A DNA stretch of 64,000 bases from Geomonas edaphica (GTDB lineage Bacteria; Desulfobacterota; Desulfuromonadia; Geobacterales; Geobacteraceae): the NCBI RefSeq assembly GCF_004917075.1, contig NZ_SSYB01000005.1:248001-312000 (forward strand). The letters run 5' to 3'. A program made the position numbers and the translations under genes. Under the pieces are notes generated by a model that saw only the letters and a program-made list of their open reading frames with translations, did no database searches and was not told the origin of the DNA. Of the stretch, positions 57,955-64,000 are shown one piece after another (within the stretch, counting starts at the first letter, position 1; every line of letters begins with the position of its first letter).

Positions 57955-58374
57955 CTATCCGGCGCGGAGCCGCTCGTAGCGCAGCACAGCGGCGGTCATG
58001 GCGAGGAAGACGGCGTCCCGGGCGAGGGCAAGCCATGGCGTGGTCTTTTCGCCTCCCTGGCGGAAACAGCCGCAGTCGATGTCAAGGCCACGCACGATGG
58101 CGGAGGCGAGGGCGACCATGAAGACGAGGTTCAGCGCGCCGATGATCAGGGCGCCGGTCCTGACCCGGATGCCCAGCACCAGGAGCACTCCGCAGATCAG
58201 TTCGAGGAAGGGGAGCACCGCCGCGGCCACGTAATTCCAGAAATAGGGGAGGATGCGGTAGGCCGCCACGCTCCCGGCGAAGGCGACCGGATCGACGATC
58301 TTCGGGACTGCTGCGTAGATGAAGACGCCGCCCAGGGCGATGCGGAGCACCATCACGAAGTCGATGCGTTTCAT
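57955..58374 (-). CDS. DoxX/MauE-like membrane protein
   Basis: 139 residues with four hydrophobic segments. It has ALGGVFIYAAVPKIVDPVAF near the start and a DCGCF motif near residue 105, as in MauE/DoxX proteins thought to act with thiol redox chemistry. Its start overlaps the rhodanese stop (ATGA), so the two are coupled; a membrane thiol-transfer pair is a reasonable inference. AGGGG precedes the ATG at 58374. Confidence 0.82.
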   Translation of the reverse strand: MKRIDFVMVLRIALGGVFIYAAVPKIVDPVAFAGSVAAYRILPYFWNYVAAAVLPFLELICGVLLVLGIRVRTGALIIGALNLVFMVALASAIVRGLDIDCGCFRQGGEKTTPWLALARDAVFLAMTAAVLRYERLRAG

Positions 58375-58877
58375 GATGCCCCTCCCGCGGTCGGGTAGCC
58401 GGCATCGCGCCACTCGGGAAGCCCCCCCTCGAAGACGAAGACCTGGCGGTAGCCGGCCTTGATCAGGATTTTCCCGAGCTCCATGCTGTCGTGGCAGGAA
58501 AAACCGTTGCAGTAGGCGATGATGATCGTGTCGGGGGTGACGTTCTTCGGCAGGGGAGGCTTTTTCCTGTCGGCGACGGCAAGGGGAAGGGAGAGGGCCC
58601 CGCTGATGTGTTCCTTGACGAAACTGTCGGCGTTGCGCGCGTCGACGAGCACGGCCTGCCCGGAGTCGTGCAGATCCTTTGCCTGGGCAAGCCCAACCGG
58701 CATGGGGACGGCCTCGGCGGCCTGGGCCGGCTGTGGTGCGACGACGGCGGCGTGGCGTGTCTCGCCGCGCCAGGCATCGGTGAGCAGGGTTTTGTTCCAG
58801 GCAACGCCGATGAGGGCGGCGAGCAAAACCACGAGGGCGATTTCTGATAGGGGATGGATCGAGCGCATTCTCATCAT
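58371..58877 (-). CDS. Membrane-anchored rhodanese-like protein
   Basis: 168 residues. One N-terminal transmembrane segment (EIALVVLLAALIGVAW) precedes a single rhodanese domain exposed to the periplasm, with DARNADSFVKEHISGALSLP and the active-site loop YCNGFSCHDS, in which the first Cys is the expected persulfide carrier. The start could be any of several clustered ATGs (58877, 58874, 58868); none has a strong ribosome site. It is coupled to the DoxX gene. Confidence 0.87.
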   Translation of the reverse strand: MMRMRSIHPLSEIALVVLLAALIGVAWNKTLLTDAWRGETRHAAVVAPQPAQAAEAVPMPVGLAQAKDLHDSGQAVLVDARNADSFVKEHISGALSLPLAVADRKKPPLPKNVTPDTIIIAYCNGFSCHDSMELGKILIKAGYRQVFVFEGGLPEWRDAGYPTAGGAS

Positions 58878-58952
58878 GGCCTATTGCATCCGTGGGGCGT
58901 TGAGTACCTGAGAGATGTTACGCAAAAGAGGGGTATTGGTCAACGGTAACGC

Positions 58953-59387
58953 TTACAGTCGCTCCGGCGGGTAGATGTCGTGCTCTTCGAGCCAGTTCGC
59001 CGCCCGGTCCGTCAGAAAGCTTTCCCTGATGGCATGGAAGCGCTCCTGCTCCTCCGGGTAGAAGGAGAGGATTTCGTTAAGCCTGCCGTGCGACTGCTTC
59101 CCGGTGAAGGCGCGCACCAGCATCCCCTTAAGCCCCTCGTTTTCGATCCCCTGGATGAAGGCGTGCACCAGCTGGCGTTCCTGGCCGTAGTCGAACGGCG
59201 GGATTTCCAGGAAGCGCTCCTGCTGGGTGTCCACCTCCAGCCAGAACGCCTCGTCGTCATATTCGGTGGGGACCGAGAAGACCTCGCCGGTCTCGCGGTC
59301 CAGGAAATATATCATGTCGGAGTCCACGTTCTCGAAGGCCTCCATCAGGTCCTCCCAGACGATCTCCAGGTTGCGCAGTGCGTGCAT
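58953..59387 (-). CDS. UPF0158 family protein
   Basis: 144 residues matching UPF0158: VWEDLMEAFENVD at the N-terminus, YFLDRETGEVF, and a C-terminal FHAIRESFLTDRAANWLEEH. The family is cytoplasmic and of unknown function. AGAGGT lies upstream of the ATG. The gene is close to but separate from the rhodanese/DoxX pair. Confidence 0.88.
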   Translation of the reverse strand: MHALRNLEIVWEDLMEAFENVDSDMIYFLDRETGEVFSVPTEYDDEAFWLEVDTQQERFLEIPPFDYGQERQLVHAFIQGIENEGLKGMLVRAFTGKQSHGRLNEILSFYPEEQERFHAIRESFLTDRAANWLEEHDIYPPERL

Positions 59388-59488
59388 CGATACCTCTTGA
59401 CGGCTTTTAGGTCACGGTCCGGGTCGCGGACATACCCCTAAGAACCTGTTCCCTTTACCAACTCGCTATTTTTGTATATATTGCGCCA

Positions 59489-60202
59489 ATGCGCAAGATC
59501 TTCATCGCCGACGCCCACCTGAGAGCCCCGGAAGACGAAAACTACCGGACCATGCTCCGCTTCCTGGACACGCTCCCCGCCGACACGGACGCCCTCTACC
59601 TGCTGGGGGACATCTTCGAGTTCTGGATCGGGAACCCGCAGCCGGTCTACGGCCATTACCGGGACATCATCGACTGCCTGAAGAGGGTGAGGGCGCGCGG
59701 CGTGCGCATCGTCTACTTCGAAGGGAACCACGATTTCCATCTGGGAGACTTTTTCTCAGAGCAGCTGCAGGCGGAGGTGCATGCAGGTAGTGCCGAACTC
59801 ATGATCGACGGACTCAGGGTCTGCCTGTGTCACGGCGATGAGATCAACCGCGCCGACTACCGTTACCGTCTCTTCCGGTTCGTGCTGCACAGCCCCTTGG
59901 TTCGGGCCCTCGTCCCCGTGTTCTCGCGCCGCCTCGCCGACCGGACCGCAGCAACCCTGTCGCGCCGTTCCAGTGGCAGGCACGCCGCACGCAAGGTACG
60001 CTGGGATTACCGCGCCATCCTGGAAAACTTCGCCCGCGGGCGTTTCGCCGCCGGGTGCGACGTCGTCATCACCGGGCATTTCCACCTTCCCATGGTCAAA
60101 GACGAGGGTGGGCGCCGGTTCGTGGCGCTCGGGGACTGGATCACCCATTACTCGTACGCGCAGCTCCTGGACGGCAACGTTACGCTGGAGCGCTTCCGCT
60201 AG
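59489..60202 (+). CDS. lpxH: UDP-2,3-diacylglucosamine diphosphatase (LpxH-like)
   Basis: 237 residues of a calcineurin-like metallophosphoesterase with the motifs of LpxH: FIADAHL (DxH), LLGDIFEFWIG (GD), FEGNHDFHLGDFF (GNHD), HGDEIN and TGHFHLP (GHxH). It hydrolyses UDP-2,3-diacylglucosamine to lipid X in lipid A synthesis at the inner membrane surface. E. coli LpxH has 240 residues. The end overlaps the convergent YkgJ gene by 4 bp. Confidence 0.85.
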   Translation: MRKIFIADAHLRAPEDENYRTMLRFLDTLPADTDALYLLGDIFEFWIGNPQPVYGHYRDIIDCLKRVRARGVRIVYFEGNHDFHLGDFFSEQLQAEVHAGSAELMIDGLRVCLCHGDEINRADYRYRLFRFVLHSPLVRALVPVFSRRLADRTAATLSRRSSGRHAARKVRWDYRAILENFARGRFAAGCDVVITGHFHLPMVKDEGGRRFVALGDWITHYSYAQLLDGNVTLERFR

Positions 60203-60438
60203 GAACGCTCCAGGCCGAAAAGCTCGAGGTAACGCGCCACCCGCTCCTCCAGGGTCGGCGCCGCCACGCTTTGGCAGATATCGTCGGGGCGATAGCCGCG
60301 GCATACCGCGGGGCGCTCGGCGTAGATGCCGCAACGCTCCCCCTCTGCCAGGTGCAGGCACCGCTCGCCGACCTTCTTCCCCAGGGCGCTGATGTCAGGA
60401 GCGACACAGCAGGTCCCGCATCCCGTACATTCCATCAT
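60199..60438 (-). CDS. YkgJ family cysteine cluster protein
   Basis: 79 residues with the Fe/Zn-chelating cysteine pattern: MMECTGCGTCC, then CLHLAEGERCGIYAERPAVCRGYRP. The family binds a metal, probably Fe-S or zinc, and its role is not established. The ATG at 60438 follows GTAGGGG; the longer frame to 60501 adds unlikely sequence. It follows the penicillin-binding protein gene by 5 bp, suggesting one operon. Confidence 0.85.
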   Translation of the reverse strand: MMECTGCGTCCVAPDISALGKKVGERCLHLAEGERCGIYAERPAVCRGYRPDDICQSVAAPTLEERVARYLELFGLERS

Positions 60439-60443
60439 CACCC

Positions 60444-61775
60444 CTACCGGAAAAACGCCTCGAGTGCCTGTTCGCCCACCGTGGTCGCTTTGATGCGCCA
60501 CTTGTTCTCGTTGATCACCAGCGCGGCGAGCGCGATCTGGGGATCTTCCATCGGAGCATAGGCGGCGAACCAGCTGTAGTGTCCCGCGGGATCAGTGCCG
60601 TCGATGGAGCCTGTCTTGGCGGCGATCTTCACCGAGGCGAGCATCCTTCTTCCCCTGCGGTCGTGGAAGGCGCGGCGCGAGGTGCCGCTCTCCACCGTGG
60701 TGGCGAGCATCTGCGCGAGCGAGTTCGCCGTCTGAGGGGTCATCACGGTGCGCAGCGGCTGTGGTTTTTGGGTGAAGACGACGCTCCCTTTCGCGTCGCG
60801 GATCTCGCTGGCAAGCGAAGGGGCCATCATCACGCCGCCGTTGGCCACCGATGCCATGATGGCTGCGGCGTGGAACGGAGAGATCTTCACCTCGCGGTTG
60901 AGCCCAGCCCCCATCCTCATCAGCTCGTCGATGGTGCCCGGCGCCGGGGCCGTGCTGGCCGCTATCGGGCTGTTGGAGAACATGGGCTGGTTGAAGCCGT
61001 ACCTCCCCGCGTACAAAAGCAGCGGGTCGCGTCCCACCACCTCGCCGGCCAAACGGCCGTACACCGGATTCACCGATTTTCCCATGGCGAGGGAGAGCGG
61101 CATGGTCTGGTTGCCACGCCCCGGTTTCACCCTCCAGTACTTCGGGCTTTCAGAGGTGAGCTTGCCGTTGAACGCAAAGGGGGTCTGGGGCCCGACTTTC
61201 TTCTCTTCGAGGGCGGCCGTCGCGGTCACGATCTTGAAGAGAGAGGCCATCGGGTAGAGGTGGTAGTTGGCGTCCTTCTCCCAGCCGGGGCGGGAGGCGG
61301 AGTGGGATACGGCGGCGAGGATGCGTCCGGTCTTCGGATCCATGGCGACGAAGAGCCCGTAGGGGACCTTGTAGTCTGCGAAGAGCTTCGCGACCTTTTG
61401 CTGCACCTCGGCGTCGATGCTGTAGATCACCTCTCCACCCTGCGGTAGGGGCGCCGACAGCTTGCCATTTTGCACGCGGGCACTGGAATAGGCCCCGGCG
61501 GCAAGCTTGAAGGCACTTCCCTGATCCAGTTTGGAGAGGGATACCGCGGCGGGCTTCGCAGCGGTCGGCGCGCTCTTCGCGCGCGGGGAACCGAAGAGGG
61601 AGATGATGGGGTAGCCGGCAAGCAGGAGAGCGATGGCAGGGAGGAGGTACTTGAGCCGTTTCTTCTGCGGCTTGGTCTCCTTGATCTGCCTGAAGGTGTT
61701 GCGCCCGTCCTGTTCCTTCGCCCTGAGGAATCTTCTTTTGCTTTTCTCTTTGTCTATATCTTTGAAATCTTGCAT
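60444..61775 (-). CDS. Penicillin-binding transpeptidase domain protein
   Basis: 443 residues. A basic cytoplasmic N-terminus is followed by one membrane segment (YLLPAIALLLAGYPIISLF), a linker, and a transpeptidase domain with the three active-site motifs MASLFKIV (SxxK), GKSVNPVY (SxN) and AAKTGSIDG (KTG). It lacks an obvious glycosyltransferase or dimerisation domain, so it is a monofunctional or specialised cross-linking enzyme in the periplasm. Beta-lactam-inducible sensor proteins share the fold, but no partner is seen. Confidence 0.88.
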   Translation of the reverse strand: MQDFKDIDKEKSKRRFLRAKEQDGRNTFRQIKETKPQKKRLKYLLPAIALLLAGYPIISLFGSPRAKSAPTAAKPAAVSLSKLDQGSAFKLAAGAYSSARVQNGKLSAPLPQGGEVIYSIDAEVQQKVAKLFADYKVPYGLFVAMDPKTGRILAAVSHSASRPGWEKDANYHLYPMASLFKIVTATAALEEKKVGPQTPFAFNGKLTSESPKYWRVKPGRGNQTMPLSLAMGKSVNPVYGRLAGEVVGRDPLLLYAGRYGFNQPMFSNSPIAASTAPAPGTIDELMRMGAGLNREVKISPFHAAAIMASVANGGVMMAPSLASEIRDAKGSVVFTQKPQPLRTVMTPQTANSLAQMLATTVESGTSRRAFHDRRGRRMLASVKIAAKTGSIDGTDPAGHYSWFAAYAPMEDPQIALAALVINENKWRIKATTVGEQALEAFFR

Positions 61776-61808
61776 GTCCCGCTTCTGGCCGTCAGTTTAA
61801 TCGGGCCA

Positions 61809-63146
61809 CTATATGTCAACTGCTCCCCCTTTGTCAACGCCGTCAGGGCGCTTTTCCGGCAGCGCGAGATCCTTTAGTGAAAGCCCCTCCAGTGCGGCGC
61901 GAAGGGCGCGTTCGGAGCTTGCCACAATTGCCTCCGCCTGCTCCTCGCCGGCGATGCTCGCGGAGGCGCCGCGCCGCCTGAGGGAGAGGAGCACGTCTGC
62001 GATGGAGACCTGATCTAAATCGCGGGCGGGATAGAAACTGCCGCGTCCCTCGCCCGCCTGCACGATGAACCCCTGTTCGCGCAGATGCTCCAGGGTGTCG
62101 CGCACGATGCGCAGCGGGATGCCGAGTTTGACGGCAAGGTGGTGCTCGCCCCAGGCGGGCTCGCCGCGGTAGAAGGAATCGGCGATATGCCGAAGCGCTG
62201 ACAGCGCGACCAGCTCCTGCAGGGCGTGGCTGATATCGCGCCCGCGGATGTCGCGCCGGAAGGTGCTCCTGTTCTGGTGCGCCGCGACGACCTCCATCCC
62301 GAAGAGGACGATGATCCAGCTGACGTAGAGCCATACCATGAGGATCGGGAGGGCGGCCAGGGTGCCGTAGATGGCGTTGTAGTTGCCGGCGCCCACCTGG
62401 AAGTGGATGTAGGCCCACTGGGCGAACTGCCAGAGCGTCCCGGCGAGCACAGCGCCGACGGCGGCCGAGTCGAAGCGTACCCGGGTGTTGGGGATGAAGA
62501 CGTACAAGAGGAAGATGGCGGTCCAGACCACGAGGTAGGGGGTGAGCCCCAGGGTGAACAGGAACAGGTCCCCGAGGTAGGTTTTCTCGATGATCCAGCT
62601 GGTGAGCCACTTGCTCTGCAGCGTTGTGGTGATACTGGTCGCGGCGAGCAGCAGAAGCGGTGCGCTTATGAGGACGCTCAAGTAGTCGCTGAACTTGCGG
62701 TAAAAGGAGCGGGTCTCCGGAACGCCCCAGATGGCGTTGAAGGCCTCCTCGATGCTCCCGAGCATGCTGATCGCGGTGAAGAGGAGGGCGGCAAGGCCTA
62801 TGGCCCCCACCGAACCCATGTTGGTGTTGCCTATGTAGGAGACGACCCGGTCCACCACCTCCTCGTTGCCGGCCGTCACCTGTTTCAGGATGAGCGGCAC
62901 CAGGCGGTTCTGGGCACCGAGCCCTTTCAGCACCGAGAAGGCAAGGGCCAGAAGGGGGACCAGCGAAAGGAGCGAGGTGAAAGAGAGGGCCGTCGCGCGC
63001 AAGAGCGCGTTGTTGGCCATGAAGTTGGCGAAGACGAAGTCCAGAAACTGCAAGAGCCTGAGCCCCTTCCCCTTAAAGCCGCCGACCTGTGCCGGATCGT
63101 GGCGCCAGATCATACCGGGGAGATTGTTCTTGTTGTTGTCATTCAT
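61809..63146 (-). CDS. YihY/BrkB family membrane protein with C-terminal winged helix
   Basis: 445 residues. The first roughly 290 have six transmembrane segments of the BrkB/YihY family (TALSFTSLLSLVPLLALAFSVL, GAGNYNAIYGTLAALPILMVWLY). The last about 150 look like a winged-helix domain (LAVKLGIPLRIVRDTLEHLREQGFI) of the kind fused in some members. Earlier reports called YihY a ribonuclease BN, which is not supported. The cytoplasmic DNA- or protein-binding tail may regulate the transporter-like core. It ends 33 bp before the penicillin-binding protein start. Confidence 0.87.
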   Translation of the reverse strand: MNDNNKNNLPGMIWRHDPAQVGGFKGKGLRLLQFLDFVFANFMANNALLRATALSFTSLLSLVPLLALAFSVLKGLGAQNRLVPLILKQVTAGNEEVVDRVVSYIGNTNMGSVGAIGLAALLFTAISMLGSIEEAFNAIWGVPETRSFYRKFSDYLSVLISAPLLLLAATSITTTLQSKWLTSWIIEKTYLGDLFLFTLGLTPYLVVWTAIFLLYVFIPNTRVRFDSAAVGAVLAGTLWQFAQWAYIHFQVGAGNYNAIYGTLAALPILMVWLYVSWIIVLFGMEVVAAHQNRSTFRRDIRGRDISHALQELVALSALRHIADSFYRGEPAWGEHHLAVKLGIPLRIVRDTLEHLREQGFIVQAGEGRGSFYPARDLDQVSIADVLLSLRRRGASASIAGEEQAEAIVASSERALRAALEGLSLKDLALPEKRPDGVDKGGAVDI

Positions 63147-63189
63147 ACTGGATGCACCACCTGCTGCCCCAAGGGCGTCTGCTTGAACG

Positions 63190-63217
63190 AAAAAAAGCCC
63201 ACCGGGGTGGGCTTTTT
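63190..63217 (-). terminator. Terminator of the YtxH-DUF948 operon
   Basis: AGCCCAC-CGGG-GTGGGCT stem-loop flanked by seven As and five Ts, 18 bp after the YtxH stop on the minus strand; bidirectional in form. Confidence 0.8.
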
Positions 63218-63234
63218 CGGCGGGGGAACTCCCC

Positions 63235-63552
63235 TTATACCTCTTGGGACTTCTGCTTTTCTTTTTCCCGGTCCATCGCCTCTTTACCCGCCTCGATAGC
63301 GGAGGCGATGATGTTCTTCTTTTCCAGCACCAGATCCTTGCCGTCTTCGTAGCTGGTCCTGATCTTTTCCTGTGCTTCGCTCGCGTATTCCTTGATCTTG
63401 TCCACCGCGTCGTCGGCCATGTCCTTGATCCTGCCGCGCAGTTCCTCGCCGGTCTTAGGCGCGAACAAAAGTGCGGCGCCGATGCCTACCGCGGCTCCGG
63501 CAAGGAAGGAAAGCAGCATGGTTCCGGTCCCGATATCTTTATCTTTTGACAT
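63235..63552 (-). CDS. YtxH domain protein
   Basis: 105 residues. A membrane-proximal hydrophobic segment with GAAVGIGAALLFAPKTGEELR is the YtxH/gas-vesicle-like motif, followed by a long amphipathic charged helix (KIKEYASEAQEKIRTSYEDG). It is a stress-linked inner membrane protein of unknown function. It starts 4 bp after the DUF948 stop, so the two are one operon. Pairing of YtxH and DUF948 is common in stress operons. Confidence 0.87.
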   Translation of the reverse strand: MSKDKDIGTGTMLLSFLAGAAVGIGAALLFAPKTGEELRGRIKDMADDAVDKIKEYASEAQEKIRTSYEDGKDLVLEKKNIIASAIEAGKEAMDREKEKQKSQEV

Positions 63553-63556
63553 GGTG

Positions 63557-63952
63557 TTACCCCCTAATTTTGGATTTCACTATTCTATCAACAATATATC
63601 TTGCCGCAACCTTGAGGCCGGTCGCATAGACCGAAGAGTTCGTCACGATGTCTGAGGCGATCCCCAGCACCTTGTTGATCATGCGTATGTTGTGTCCGGC
63701 GTGGCCGAGCTCGCACAAAAGCATGTTCACTCCATCGGCGTTGGCAGCAGCGGCGCTCGTCACTGTCTGTACGTCGGAGACCGTGTCGCGCAACTCCTTC
63801 ACGAGCGGGGTGATTTCCTTCTGCAAAAGGTCGGCGGCACTCTGCATTGAGACAGCCGCCTTCTTTAGTTCCACGAGAACCGGTATCATGCACATTGCCA
63901 GGATCACGAGTGTTACCGCCGTCACTGCCGAGGTTATCTGTAGAAAGAGCAT
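63557..63952 (-). CDS. DUF948 family protein
   Basis: 131 residues. An N-terminal transmembrane segment (ITSAVTAVTLVILAMCMIPVLVEL) is followed by a helical, coiled-coil-like region (AVSMQSAADLLQKEITPLVKEL, TVSDVQTVTS) as in DUF948 general-stress proteins. AGGAGG lies 5 nt before the ATG at 63952. It is the first gene of the pair with YtxH; only 48 bp of upstream sequence is in the window. Confidence 0.85.
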   Translation of the reverse strand: MLFLQITSAVTAVTLVILAMCMIPVLVELKKAAVSMQSAADLLQKEITPLVKELRDTVSDVQTVTSAAAANADGVNMLLCELGHAGHNIRMINKVLGIASDIVTNSSVYATGLKVAARYIVDRIVKSKIRG

Positions 63953-64000
63953 GCGATCCTCCTGGTGTTACGGGAACTGAATTTTAAAAGGCTTGGATTA

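Overview
The window reads as chromosomal DNA of a Geobacteraceae bacterium (Desulfuromonadota; Geobacter, Citrifermentans or Geomonas type). The sequence shows high GC, a tetraheme flavocytochrome c, a GEMM-I riboswitch in front of a signalling gene, an OmpJ-like porin, CIRCE control of rpoH, a membrane pyrophosphatase and a lactate/propionate carbon module. I see no prophage, insertion sequence, CRISPR array or plasmid functions. The genus is inferred from gene family resemblance, not from a database search.

Layout. 1-7.6 kb: a truncated FIST sensor gene, a TPR membrane protein, and divergent from it a fumarate-reductase-like flavocytochrome c; then an MFS exporter, a secreted metalloprotease and a Gly/Thr-rich secreted protein whose frame breaks at a C7 tract. 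7.9-16 kb: signalling. It holds an HD-GYP protein, a PAS hybrid histidine kinase under a GEMM riboswitch, DUF4105 and DUF3015 envelope proteins, and a frameshifted nitrate-sensor chemoreceptor. 16.2-23.3 kb: purine permease plus hpt, a B12-binding radical SAM protein, an outer membrane barrel, elbB, a ferredoxin and an MFS exporter. 23.4-26.5 kb: four tRNAs (Glu, Lys, Glu, Lys) behind one sigma-70 promoter, then purA and hisZ. 26.6-30.5 kb: envelope proteins including tandem 91-residue paralogs and a porin with a long leader.

30.8-43.4 kb: carbon metabolism. Methylmalonyl-CoA epimerase and mutase and a two-gene biotin-dependent acyl-CoA carboxylase fit interconversion of propionyl-CoA and succinyl-CoA. 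A nickel lactate racemase with glcD/glcF-type oxidase subunits fits oxidation of both lactate isomers. 43.8-48 kb: hppA and glgA, convergent, with an unusual array of fourteen 20-bp palindromic units between them. 48-64 kb: proteostasis and envelope. Here are an M48 protease, an OB-fold protein, clpB with a heat-shock type promoter, ilvE, rpoH with a CIRCE operator, a PpiC/SurA-like foldase, plsY, DoxX, rhodanese, UPF0158, lpxH, YkgJ, a penicillin-binding transpeptidase, a BrkB-type membrane protein, YtxH and DUF948.

The strongest leads are the 20-bp array (45981-46260) and the GEMM-I riboswitch (11021-11098), which has A at the position I align with ligand-selecting nucleotide 20 and so may sense 3',3'-cGAMP. 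Others are paired ATAACC-N3-GGTTAT palindromes before the flavocytochrome, an attenuator-like leader before the porin, a short upstream ORF before the carboxyltransferase, and a terminator-like hairpin abutting a tRNA-Glu. Two genes carry homopolymer frameshifts, which may be sequencing errors.
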